Positions 16,474 through 24,009 of a stretch of DNA of 64,000 nucleotides are shown piece by piece. A program made the position numbers and the translations under genes. Source of the DNA: Collinsella sp. (lineage in GTDB: Bacteria; Actinomycetota; Coriobacteriia; Coriobacteriales; Coriobacteriaceae); assembly GCA_031292915.1 (NCBI GenBank), contig JAUMSH010000076.1, positions 15,671-79,670 on the forward strand, read 5' to 3'. The notes below the pieces were generated by a model that saw only the letters and a list, made by a program, of their open reading frames with translations, was not told the origin of the DNA and made no database searches. Numbering within the stretch: the first letter of the stretch is position 1; every line of letters begins with the position of its first letter.

Positions 16474-16749
16474 CTACTCTGCGTCCGCGTCGCTGTCCTC
16501 TGCCTGCTTCTTCTTGGCAGCAGCGAGCTTGGCCTCGAGTTCAGCGATCTCCTTGTCCTCCTCGGACTGCTCGACCACGACCTCCTCGGCCTGCTTGGTC
16601 TCGGCCTTATCGTCGCCCTCCATACCCTCGCGGATATTCTTGACGGTAGAGCCGAGAGACTTGCCGAGCTTCGGCAGGTTCTTGGGCCCGAAGATAATCA
16701 GGACAACGACGAGAATAATGATGAGCTCAGGAGCCCTCAGTCCAAACAT
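16474..16749 (-). CDS. tatA: Twin-arginine translocase subunit TatA/TatE-like
   Basis: A 91-residue protein with a short N-terminus, one membrane helix (APELIIILVVVLIIFGPKNL, residues 6-25), the FGPKNLPKLGKSLG hinge and amphipathic helix diagnostic of TatA, and a charged Glu/Lys-rich tail. TatA oligomers form the pore or membrane-thinning element for export of folded proteins. No tatB or tatC is adjacent, so those partners would be elsewhere in the genome. The start at 16749 (MFGLRAPE) is set by a GGAGG site; the frame is open for another 61 codons upstream, but that stretch runs through the tRNA gene. Confidence 0.93.
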   Translation of the reverse strand: MFGLRAPELIIILVVVLIIFGPKNLPKLGKSLGSTVKNIREGMEGDDKAETKQAEEVVVEQSEEDKEIAELEAKLAAAKKKQAEDSDADAE

Positions 16750-16822
16750 GTAGACCTCCACAATACAGCGAGACAAGCTCGAATGAGTATACCGCGGGTA
16801 TCGCGGTATCACAACACTAGCT

Positions 16823-16850
16823 AAAAAAAGGGACCGCAAGAAGCGGTCCC
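16823..16850 (-). terminator. Intrinsic terminator of tRNA-Pro
   Basis: The 8-bp stem GGGACCGC/GCGGTCCC with a 5-nt loop is followed by TTTTTTTAG on the minus strand, 12 bp after the tRNA CCA end. Confidence 0.9.
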
Positions 16851-16861
16851 TCCTCATGCTC

Positions 16862-16938
16862 TGGTCGGGTTGACTGGATTTGAACCAGCGACCCCTGCGT
16901 CCCGAACGCAGTGCTCTACCAAACTGAGCCACAACCCG
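16862..16938 (-). tRNA. tRNA-Pro (anticodon CGG), CCA encoded
   Basis: On the minus strand the acceptor CGGGTTG pairs with CAACCCG, followed by A and an encoded CCA. D-arm GGCTCAG...GAGC, anticodon arm CTGCG-TTCGGGA-CGCAG giving CGG, and T-arm CTGGTTCAAATCCAG are all intact. A TATAGT box about 20 bp upstream is a plausible -10. Confidence 0.96.
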
Positions 16939-16987
16939 TTAGCTCGACTATAGTAACAAAGATTTTCGCCGCGTGCTAGAGAAATTT

Positions 16988-17884
16988 TTATTTCTTTGGC
17001 GCGTCGATTTGAACCGTGTTGGGAATAAGCTCAGTCGCGCAGGCCCACCAGCCATTTTGCTGGGCAACATCGGCAAGCCTTTCGGCCGTAGCAGCGGTGT
17101 CGCAAATGGCAAACGAGCAGGCACCCGATCCGCACACATCTACAGCAACGGTTCCGTCCTGTTTACGCAGCCAGTCGAGGACCGTTTGAATCTGCGACTC
17201 CATCTGTGCGGAAATGACACCCAGATTGTTATGGATGAGTGCATATGCCGTCTCGGCATCACCAGCACGCAAGGCAGAAGCTATCGCGCCGGGCTTGTCC
17301 GCAGGCACCGGGGCCTCGTCAAAACGTCGATAGGCTTCAATTGTCGAAACGCTTGCCTCGCGCGGCTTGACCAGCACGACGGGCGTCGCGGGCAGCGCGG
17401 GGTACTCAGTTGCCAGCACGTCTCCCCCACCTACGTAGAACGCAGGACTCGCGTGCAAAAAGAACGGGACGTCAGCACCAATGCCCCGCGCAATATCGTC
17501 GAGCGCTGGGTCGGTGCGATCAATGCCCCAGAGCTCTGCCAAGGCGACAATGACCGCGGCCGCATCCGTCGAGGGGCCGCCCAAGCCCGCGCACAATGGA
17601 ATGCGCTTCTCAATCGTCACGCAGATGTTTGCCTCGCGACCATAATGCTCGGCCATAGCAACCGCAGCCCGATACGCCGTATTCTTTTGCATGGGAAAAT
17701 CTGATGCTGGAACCGTCTGGACGGTCAGCGCCTGCGACGGCGTGACCGTCACGGTATCGGAAAGACCGACGGCCGCCATCAGGGAATCGACCCTGTGGTA
17801 GCCGCGGTCATCGCGCTCGGTATGAACCCCCAGGTAGAGGTTAATCTTTGCCGGCGCGGAAAGAGTCAGGGGCCGATCGGTCAC
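16988..17884 (-). CDS. ispE: 4-diphosphocytidyl-2-C-methyl-D-erythritol kinase
   Basis: IspE phosphorylates CDP-methylerythritol in the MEP pathway of isoprenoid synthesis. It is a 298-residue GHMP kinase with N-terminal APAKINLYLGV (substrate-binding Lys), the ATP loop GLGGPSTDAAAVIVAL (Ser to Thr at the usual GLGGGSSDAA), DVPFFLHASPAFYVGGGD, and C-terminal VCGSGACSFAIC (GxGxT/S-type motif 3). The start is GTG at 17884, 2 bp after the veg stop, with a GAGGAG ribosome-binding site inside the veg 3' end. This implies one transcript with veg, an arrangement also common in Firmicutes. Confidence 0.93.
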   Translation of the reverse strand: MTDRPLTLSAPAKINLYLGVHTERDDRGYHRVDSLMAAVGLSDTVTVTPSQALTVQTVPASDFPMQKNTAYRAAVAMAEHYGREANICVTIEKRIPLCAGLGGPSTDAAAVIVALAELWGIDRTDPALDDIARGIGADVPFFLHASPAFYVGGGDVLATEYPALPATPVVLVKPREASVSTIEAYRRFDEAPVPADKPGAIASALRAGDAETAYALIHNNLGVISAQMESQIQTVLDWLRKQDGTVAVDVCGSGACSFAICDTAATAERLADVAQQNGWWACATELIPNTVQIDAPKK

Positions 17885-17886
17885 CG

Positions 17887-18183
17887 TTAATGCTCCTCGA
17901 GCTGATTGCCGAGCGGGGTAAAGATATGCTCGCCGCTCTCGGGGTCGAACAGCTCGACCTGGCCGGTGAGGACATCGATGTACTGGTAGGACTGACGCGA
18001 CTTGCGGCCGCGACGCTCGTCAACCTCGACGATAAAGACGGCGGGGTGGACGCTCTTGATGGTGCCCATGCGCTCGACGACGCGGGTACGGCCCATGTTG
18101 GCCTTCACCTTGACGCGATCGCCCACCATATCGGTCAGCTTCTCGTGGATGTCGTCGACGTGATTGACTTCCATCTCTTCCAT
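17887..18183 (-). CDS. veg: Veg-family protein (DUF1021)
   Basis: A 98-residue protein matching Veg, a highly expressed small SH3-like barrel protein linked in Bacillus subtilis to biofilm gene expression and spore outgrowth. Visible are GDRVKVKANMGRTRVVERMGTI and the strand-rich VFIVEVDERRGRKSRQSYQYIDVLTGQVEL, with a short extra C-terminal segment. The start at 18183 is preferred because GGAGG lies 8 nt upstream; an ATG three codons later is possible. It precedes ispE by 2 bp. A plausible sigma-70 promoter is at 18251-18280. Confidence 0.82.
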   Translation of the reverse strand: MEEMEVNHVDDIHEKLTDMVGDRVKVKANMGRTRVVERMGTIKSVHPAVFIVEVDERRGRKSRQSYQYIDVLTGQVELFDPESGEHIFTPLGNQLEEH

Positions 18184-18250
18184 GAACAGGGCCTCCAGAA
18201 GGTGCAATTCAAAAAGGGGATAATACCCCTAAGATAGACAAAACTCTAAT

Positions 18251-18280
18251 ACTATAGCACCCTGTTGTGGCCATACGCAA
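18251..18280 (-). promoter_or_regulatory. Candidate sigma-70 promoter for veg-ispE
   Basis: On the minus strand, TTGCGT and TATAGT are separated by 18 bp, about 70 bp upstream of the veg start codon. It lies after the family C palindrome that follows dtd, so veg-ispE can be a separate transcript. Confidence 0.5.
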
Positions 18281-18338
18281 GTAGCTAAATAAGCCCGGTC
18301 CCAAATACGTACCAGACGACAACCTCGCATGACCAGTT

Positions 18339-18366
18339 GTTACGCGGTTTGGTAAAACCGCGTAAC
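18339..18366. repeat. Family C palindrome, copy 3 (abutting the dtd stop codon)
   Basis: Perfect 12-bp arms GTTACGCGGTTT with a GGTA loop, in contact with the dtd stop codon. It matches the two copies after lysS except at the two or three base pairs nearest the loop, which change in a paired fashion. Confidence 0.8.
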
Positions 18367-18813
18367 CTAAAGGTTGTCGGTGTCCAAGACGATGGTGAAT
18401 GGGCCGTCGTTGACCAGGTCGACCTTCATGTCGGCGCCAAAGATACCGTGCGCCACATGCTCAACGTCCTCGTGCACAAGCGTCAGGAAGTACTCGTAGA
18501 GCTCGTTGGCAACATCGGGTGCGCCGGCATCCGTAAACGACGGACGGCGGCCGTGGCGGCAGTCAGCGAACAGTGTGAACTGCGACACCACGAGCACCTC
18601 GCCGTCGATATCGGCAAGCGCCAAGTTGGTCTTGCCGTTCTCATCCTCGTTGATGCGCAGGCCGCGGAGCTTGCCCCACAGCTTGTCGGCCTCGGCGCGC
18701 GTGTCGCCGTGGCCCACGCCCAGCAGCACCAGATAGCCGCGTCCAATGCGGCCCACGCACTCGCCGTCGACCGTCACGCCGGCGTTGAGCACGCGCTGCA
18801 CCACCGCACGCAT
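18367..18813 (-). CDS. dtd: D-aminoacyl-tRNA deacylase
   Basis: Dtd hydrolyses D-aminoacyl-tRNA (and Gly-tRNA-Ala) as a proofreading step. The 148-residue protein has the family's N-terminal MRAVVQRVLNAGVTVDG, the active-site SQFTLFADCRHGRRPSF, and the C-terminal VAHGIFGADMKVDLVNDGPFT carrying the Gly-cisPro-equivalent NDGP element. Length is normal. It starts 3 bp after the rdgB stop, so the two are one operon. Confidence 0.95.
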   Translation of the reverse strand: MRAVVQRVLNAGVTVDGECVGRIGRGYLVLLGVGHGDTRAEADKLWGKLRGLRINEDENGKTNLALADIDGEVLVVSQFTLFADCRHGRRPSFTDAGAPDVANELYEYFLTLVHEDVEHVAHGIFGADMKVDLVNDGPFTIVLDTDNL

Positions 18814-18816
18814 GGC

Positions 18817-19458
18817 CTACTCCTCGCCCGTCAGCTTGGCGGACAGATGCTCGAGCGCGTGGAAACGATGGCTGATGGCGTTCTTCTCGTCCGCCGTCAG
18901 CTCGGCCATGGTCTTGCCCGGCGTGTCGACCGGCAGGAACAGCGGGTCGTAGCCAAAGCCGTGATCGCCGCGGCCCTCGTGCGCGATAACGCCCTCGCAG
19001 GCGCCCTCGCCATAGGTAACCAGACCGTCCGTGTCGATGAGCGCGACGACGCTCATAAAGCGCGCGGTGCGGTCCTCATCTGCCACGCCTTCCAGGTTAA
19101 CGAGAAGCTTGGCGTTGTTGGCGGCATCGTCGCCGTGCACGCCCGCATAGCGCGCGCTATACACACCGGGCTCACCGTCCAGTGCGTCGACGACCAAGCC
19201 CGAATCATCGGCAATGGCCATAAGGCCCGTCTCCTCAACCGCGGCTTGGGCCTTGATGATGGCGTTCTCCAAAAACGTCGTGCCGTTTTCCTCGGGATCC
19301 TCAAAATCGCCCAGCTGGCCGAGCGCCACAAAGCGTACCTCGGGCATGACCTTGCCCAAAATGGCCTCGATCTCGGTGAGCTTATGGGCGTTGCCGGTTG
19401 CCACGACGATGGTCGCCGCCGGGTCGAGGGTGTCGATGTCAATCTTCTCAAGTGCCAT
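18817..19458 (-). CDS. rdgB: XTP/dITP diphosphohydrolase (non-canonical purine NTPase)
   Basis: A house-cleaning enzyme that hydrolyses dITP, XTP and related nucleotides to monophosphates, preventing misincorporation. The 213-residue sequence shows VVATGNAHKLTEIEAIL (SGNxxK-type motif), FLENAIIKAQAA, the acidic ADDSGLVVDALDGEPGVYSARYAG, and HGFGYDPLFLP near the C-terminus, all hallmarks of the Ham1/RdgB fold. The start at 19458 has a GGAGG site; the in-frame ATG 14 codons upstream does not. It is followed at 3 bp by dtd. Confidence 0.95.
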   Translation of the reverse strand: MALEKIDIDTLDPAATIVVATGNAHKLTEIEAILGKVMPEVRFVALGQLGDFEDPEENGTTFLENAIIKAQAAVEETGLMAIADDSGLVVDALDGEPGVYSARYAGVHGDDAANNAKLLVNLEGVADEDRTARFMSVVALIDTDGLVTYGEGACEGVIAHEGRGDHGFGYDPLFLPVDTPGKTMAELTADEKNAISHRFHALEHLSAKLTGEE

Positions 19459-19564
19459 GACTGGCCTCCTTGTCTCTATAGCAAGCCGCGTGAGGGGCAT
19501 TTGGGCACTTGACCTCTCCCCTCTCAGGCGATCGGACCTTTCAACGCAGCATTTCAGCAGATAA

Positions 19565-19600
19565 AACCTACCAAAATAAACCTGTCCCTTTTGGCAGGTT
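19565..19600 (-). repeat. Family A conserved-loop hairpin, copy 2 (overlapping the rph stop)
   Basis: Minus-strand stem AACCTGCCAAAA/TTTTGGTAGGTT around the loop GGGACAGGTTTA. The first two bases of the element belong to the rph stop codon. One G-to-A change in the stem leaves a G-T pair. Confidence 0.82.
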
Positions 19601-20324
19601 AGGCGATGGCTCGGCGCTGAAGCTCGATGAGCTCGGCGATACCCTTGTCGCCCAGGTCGAGCAGGGCGTTGAGGCGTTTGCGGTCAAAGGGCGCCTGCTC
19701 GCCGGTGCCCTGGAGCTCGATCATCTCACCGGTGTCGGTGGCGACGAGGTTCATGTCGACCTCGGCATGGCTGTCCTCGGAATAATCCAAGTCGAGCAGC
19801 GTATTGCCGTCGACAACGCCCATGGAGATGGCAGCCACCTGGCCGATAAGCGGGATGCGCTCGATCTTGCCCGCCTCGACCCACATGGCGAGGGCGTCGT
19901 GCAGTGCCACCCAAGCGCCGGTGATGCTCGCTGTACGCGTGCCGCCATCGGCCTGAATTACATCGCAGTCGACGGTGACGGTGTACTCGCCGAGCGCCTT
20001 CATGTTGACGACGGTACGCAGGCTGCGGCCAATGAGGCGCTCGATCTCCATGGAACGGCCCTTGCGGTTGGCATGCTCGCGCTTGCAGCGCTTGCCGGTC
20101 GACGCCGGCAGCATGGCGTATTCCGCGGTCACCCAGCCGGCCTTGGCGCCCTTTCGCCAGCCCGGCACGCCCTCCTCGATAGTGGCGGCGCACAGCACGC
20201 GCGTGTCGCCGAACTCGGCCAAACACGAGCCGTGGGCGTGCTTCATGACGCCACGGGTGAGCTTAACGGGGCGTAACTCGTTGGCGGCGCGACCGTTGGC
20301 GCGGTTGACCTGCATATACTCCAT
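19599..20324 (-). CDS. rph: Ribonuclease PH
   Basis: A phosphorolytic 3'-5' exonuclease that trims tRNA 3' ends and works as a hexamer. The 241-residue chain has the canonical RELRPVKL-like NELRPVKLTRG, TRVLCAATIEEGVPGW, ASTGKRCKREHANRKGRSMEIERLIGRSLR (phosphate and tRNA-binding arginines) and the DCDVIQADGGTRTASITGA signature near residue 120. Length is standard. It lies 140 bp upstream of rdgB and is separated from it by a family A hairpin. murI is immediately upstream (55 bp), so murI-rph could be co-transcribed. Confidence 0.96.
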   Translation of the reverse strand: MEYMQVNRANGRAANELRPVKLTRGVMKHAHGSCLAEFGDTRVLCAATIEEGVPGWRKGAKAGWVTAEYAMLPASTGKRCKREHANRKGRSMEIERLIGRSLRTVVNMKALGEYTVTVDCDVIQADGGTRTASITGAWVALHDALAMWVEAGKIERIPLIGQVAAISMGVVDGNTLLDLDYSEDSHAEVDMNLVATDTGEMIELQGTGEQAPFDRKRLNALLDLGDKGIAELIELQRRAIA

Positions 20325-20379
20325 AGAAATATCCTTTCGGCAAAAGATGAAAGTGAGCCTTTGGTCGGTGACCTTGTAT

Positions 20380-21264
20380 CTATTTCAGTTCGTCGATATC
20401 GATATGTTCGATGCTCTTGAGCGGCTGACCAAAGATAAAACTGCCCGCCACCGCAAACTCGGCAATATTATCGGCCGTCGTTGCAAAACGATGTTGCGGC
20501 TCGGCTGCGTCGCCCGCCAGCTGCTCGCGGCGCGTGAGGATATCGGTCAGCTCGCGCGTGGTCTCCTCGGCGGAACTCACGACGCGCACCCCAGGCCCCA
20601 GCGCATGGCGGATAGGTCCCACCAACAGCGGGAAATGCGTACAGCCGAGCACCACGGTATCGATACCGTGGTCGCGCAGCGGCTCAACCGTGGCACCCAC
20701 CAGCGCACGCACGGCAGGCGTATCGAAGATGTCCTCGTTCTCAAGCCACTGTTCCTGCAGATGTGCACCCGAGGCGAGCTCGTGTTCGACAACCTCGACA
20801 AAGCTCGAGGCAGGACAGCCGTATACATCGACACCGGCATCTAGATCCTGAATGGCGCGCGTGTAGGCGCCCGAGCGAATGGTGAGGTTGGTGGCGAGCA
20901 CGCCCACGCGACGCGAGCGGGTGCTGTTGATCGCCGCACGGGCACCCGGCGCGATCACGCCGATCACGGGAACGTCGAGCACCTGCTGGGCCAGACGCAA
21001 GGCCGCAGCGGTCGCCGTGTTGCAGGCGATGACCATAATCTTGACGTCGTGCTTCGAAAGCCAACGACCCGCCTGCAACGCAAACGAGCGCACTTCATCC
21101 TCGGTGCGGGTGCCGTAGGGGCAGCGCTTGGTGTCGCCAAAGTAGTAGACGGACTCGTGCGGCAGCGCCGTCGCAATCGCGCGCGCAACCGTCAGACCGC
21201 CCAAACCAGAATCGAACACGCCAATCGGGCGCGTGTCACCTGCCGGATTCTCGATATCGGACAT
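20380..21264 (-). CDS. murI: Glutamate racemase
   Basis: MurI interconverts L- and D-glutamate without cofactor, supplying D-Glu for peptidoglycan. The 294-residue protein has GVFDSGLGGLTVARAI, YFGDTKRCPYG, the first catalytic cysteine in VIACNTATAAAL and the second in VVLGCTHFPLLVGPI. It is slightly longer than the usual 265-280. murE lies in the same direction about 1 kb upstream, so wall-precursor genes cluster here. Confidence 0.96.
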   Translation of the reverse strand: MSDIENPAGDTRPIGVFDSGLGGLTVARAIATALPHESVYYFGDTKRCPYGTRTEDEVRSFALQAGRWLSKHDVKIMVIACNTATAAALRLAQQVLDVPVIGVIAPGARAAINSTRSRRVGVLATNLTIRSGAYTRAIQDLDAGVDVYGCPASSFVEVVEHELASGAHLQEQWLENEDIFDTPAVRALVGATVEPLRDHGIDTVVLGCTHFPLLVGPIRHALGPGVRVVSSAEETTRELTDILTRREQLAGDAAEPQHRFATTADNIAEFAVAGSFIFGQPLKSIEHIDIDELK

Positions 21265-21315
21265 TACCTCACCAGTCTCTCTCGAAAAGACATGTCCAAG
21301 TGCGGCGGCGCCGCG

Positions 21316-22227
21316 CTACGAACGCGCCGCGACCAGCAGCTCTGCCGTCGCCGCCCAACCGTCGACAATTTTGCCGCGCGTAACGAAAGCGTTCTCGCAA
21401 GCAGCCAGGAACTCGGGCGCGCCGGCGCTCGTCAAGCCATTCTCGACCAAGCAGAACGTGCCCACGTGATCGGCCATGTAGAAGTCGGACTCGGAATCGC
21501 CGAGCGCCAACGTCTCCTCGCGCTCGATCCCCAGGTGCTCGCAGAAGCGCGCAATGGCGACGCCTTTGTTGAGGCCCGCGGGGTTGATGTTGAATGCGCG
21601 ACCGTCCTCGACGCGATCGAGCTCGAGCGTCGTCGGCTTGGACAGGTGAGTCAGATGGCCGTTGCAAGCCCAGATCAGACCGCAGCCGGCCTCGTCCAGG
21701 ATGGCCTGGACCTCATCGTCGGGCACATCGCCGCGCATGCCGACGGTGACCTCACGGTATTTGTAGCCGGTCGACATGTCGTTGTGGTACTCGATCTTGT
21801 GCGGCCAGCGGGCAAGGATCTTCTCGCACACGCCGGTCTGCTCGATCACCTGGTGCGGCGTGAAGCCACAGGCGGGGTCGTAAGGCATGTCACCGGTCAG
21901 ATACTCCCAATCGTTGGCTTTGAGGTCGTACATAACCAGGCCGCCCATCTCACCAATGTAGGAGTTGAGGCCGAGCACGCGCGCGTCCTCGTGGATCATG
22001 GTGCGGTTGCGGCCCGAGGTGGGAACCACCTGAATACCAGCGCGAGCGAGCGCCACGACGGCCTCGACGAGTTTGGTCGAGGGGTTGCCGTCGTTGTCGC
22101 GCAGCACGCACGAGCCGGGTGCAAGCATCGTGGCATCCAGGTCGGTAAAGACGTACTTGACCTTGGCCAAGCGCTCGCGCATCTCGCCCGAAAGCTCAGC
22201 GACGGTCGGCAGGGTATTGTGGGACAT
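21316..22227 (-). CDS. HAD-superfamily hydrolase, Cof-like (class IIB)
   Basis: A 303-residue phosphatase of the haloacid dehalogenase fold. Motif I is YVFTDLDATMLAPG (DxDxT), motif II VVPTSGRN, motif III the Lys in GLNKGVAIARF, and motif IV LALGDSESDFYMADHVG (GDxxxD). A C2-type cap domain occupies the middle. Substrates of this class are sugar phosphates and cofactors and cannot be predicted here. The start at 22227 has a GGAG site; the longer frame from 22269 has none. It sits between murE and murI on the same strand with short gaps, so co-transcription is plausible. Confidence 0.88.
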   Translation of the reverse strand: MSHNTLPTVAELSGEMRERLAKVKYVFTDLDATMLAPGSCVLRDNDGNPSTKLVEAVVALARAGIQVVPTSGRNRTMIHEDARVLGLNSYIGEMGGLVMYDLKANDWEYLTGDMPYDPACGFTPHQVIEQTGVCEKILARWPHKIEYHNDMSTGYKYREVTVGMRGDVPDDEVQAILDEAGCGLIWACNGHLTHLSKPTTLELDRVEDGRAFNINPAGLNKGVAIARFCEHLGIEREETLALGDSESDFYMADHVGTFCLVENGLTSAGAPEFLAACENAFVTRGKIVDGWAATAELLVAARS

Positions 22228-22334
22228 GGTTACTCCGTTTACGTAGAAGGGTTTGGACTTGGACGGCATGTTTTGATTGAGGGAACACGCTTATGGCGAC
22301 AGCGCACTCAGGGCGCCGCCGCCATCATGGTTCA

Positions 22335-23897
22335 TTAGTCAAACTGGGTAACATCGATCAGGCGATTGGCCAGCGAAAGGTCGCTCTCGATGGGCACGAA
22401 CTCGTCGCCCACGTGCATGAGCTCCTCGTCACCCTTTGCCAGCAGCAAGACAATGGTGGGAGCATCGGGGTTGACGTACTCCTCGCGCGCCGCCTTGAAC
22501 GCCGCATGCACAGCGGCTTCGCGGTCGAGGATGATCTTGTTCGGCGTATCGTCGGGAACATGCTCGGCAAGCTCGCGACAGACCTTCATCGGGTCCTCGT
22601 GAGCTGGATCCTCGTTGGCAAAGATCATCAGGTCGGAATACGGTGCGGCCTCGCGCGGAAGCTGCTCGCGGCGCTCCTGCGCCTTGCCGCCGGCAGCGCC
22701 AAACACTGCGATGACCGGGCTGGCGGGAAACGCGCGCTTGACCGACGAGAAAAGCGAGCGGAACGAAAGCTGGTTGTGCGCGTAGTCGACGACACAAATC
22801 ACGCGGCCGTCCTTCGACTCCACGACCTCCATACGGCCCGGCACACGCAGTTTGGAGAGGCCCTTCTTGATAGCCTCGATACCGATGCCGATCTCGCGCG
22901 CAGCGGCGATAGCGACCAGCGCGTTTTCCACGTTAAAGTCGCCCGCGATACCCAGCAGGACCTTCTCCCCCGCCTCGGGCTCGTCGGCGCTCATGCCGTG
23001 CAGGTTAAACTCGATGTTAAAGCCGAGCATGCGGACATCGCTCGCCCACAGGCTTGCCTCGGGATGCTCAACGCCAACGGTCACCAAGCGCTCGGCCGTC
23101 GACGCTGCCCCCAGCACACGGTCAACCTCTTCGGTGCCCAGATTCACCACGGCAGTCTTTGCCTGGCCAAAGATCCTGAGTTTGCTCTCAAAATAATCCT
23201 CAAACGTGGGGTGTTCGATCGGCGAGATGTGGTCGCGGCCGATGTTGAGGAAGCACGCCACGTCAAACGGCAGATTCTCGACGCGTTGGTACTTGAGCGC
23301 CTGGCTCGAGACCTCCATGACCATGGACTGGCGACCGGACGTGCGGCAGTTGGCGATATGGCGCCAAACCTCGGGGGCCTCGGGCGTGGTGTTGGTGCTC
23401 TCGTAGCACTCGATACCATCGTCGGTACTCACCGAGCCGATCATGCCGCAGGACTCGCCCGCCGCCTTGATGATGGACTGGAGCATAAAAGCGGCCGTGG
23501 TCTTTCCCTTGGTGCCGGTGATGCCCACGATCTTGACGTCGTGGTCAGGACGGTCGTAGACCTCCGGCGGCAACAGGGCCATGGCCGTGCGAACACTATC
23601 AACAACCAGCATCGCAGCACCGCTCTCCTGCGCCAGCGGCTCCAGAGACTCGACCAGCGACTCCTCGCACACAAATGCGACGGCGCCCGCATCGAGCGCC
23701 ATGCTCAAAAACGCGGGCTTAAAGGCAGCACCTTTGCAAAAGAATACGTCACCTGCCGAGACCACGCGCGAATCAAACGAGCAGCCGGTCACGGCACGCT
23801 CGTCAACCTGCTCTGATGCGCGCAGCTCGCCGCACACGTCGAGAAGCTTGGCAAGCGTATCGACCGTGGTCACGGTCGCGGAATCCGAATGGTGCAT
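22335..23897 (-). CDS. murE: UDP-N-acetylmuramyl-tripeptide synthetase (MurE-type ligase), non-diaminopimelate motif
   Basis: MurE adds the third stem-peptide residue to UDP-MurNAc-L-Ala-D-Glu. The 520-residue chain has the three Mur ligase domains: N-terminal UDP-binding (DSRVVSAGDVFFCKG), central ATPase with GITGTKGKTT (P-loop, about residue 130), MEVSSQALKYQRV and the carbamylated-lysine region YFESKLRIF, and the C-terminal domain. The amino-acid-selecting loop reads IFANEDPAHEDP in place of the DNPR motif that recognises meso-diaminopimelate. Lysine or ornithine specificity is therefore more likely. A Gln replaces the usual His in MEVSSHAL. An AAAGGTG site supports the start at 23897. Confidence 0.88.
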   Translation of the reverse strand: MHHSDSATVTTVDTLAKLLDVCGELRASEQVDERAVTGCSFDSRVVSAGDVFFCKGAAFKPAFLSMALDAGAVAFVCEESLVESLEPLAQESGAAMLVVDSVRTAMALLPPEVYDRPDHDVKIVGITGTKGKTTAAFMLQSIIKAAGESCGMIGSVSTDDGIECYESTNTTPEAPEVWRHIANCRTSGRQSMVMEVSSQALKYQRVENLPFDVACFLNIGRDHISPIEHPTFEDYFESKLRIFGQAKTAVVNLGTEEVDRVLGAASTAERLVTVGVEHPEASLWASDVRMLGFNIEFNLHGMSADEPEAGEKVLLGIAGDFNVENALVAIAAAREIGIGIEAIKKGLSKLRVPGRMEVVESKDGRVICVVDYAHNQLSFRSLFSSVKRAFPASPVIAVFGAAGGKAQERREQLPREAAPYSDLMIFANEDPAHEDPMKVCRELAEHVPDDTPNKIILDREAAVHAAFKAAREEYVNPDAPTIVLLLAKGDEELMHVGDEFVPIESDLSLANRLIDVTQFD

Positions 23898-23957
23898 CTT
23901 TCACCTTTCTCAGCCATTTGGCAGGGACGGTTTTTATAGTAACTGAAACGCACCCAC

Positions 23958-23984
23958 GCAAAAACGGCTCCCGGAGGAGCCGTT
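23958..23984 (-). terminator. Intrinsic terminator of asnB
   Basis: The 9-bp stem AACGGCTCC/GGAGCCGTT with a 4-nt loop is followed by TTTTTG on the minus strand, 26 bp past the asnB stop and upstream of murE. Confidence 0.9.
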
Positions 23985-24009
23985 ACGCGCAGGCGTTCGT
24001 AAGCCGAGG

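Noticed and set aside
23921..23935. GCAGGGACGG upstream of murE as a seventh family A hairpin
   Set aside because: The loop sequence is altered and no paired arms flank it.
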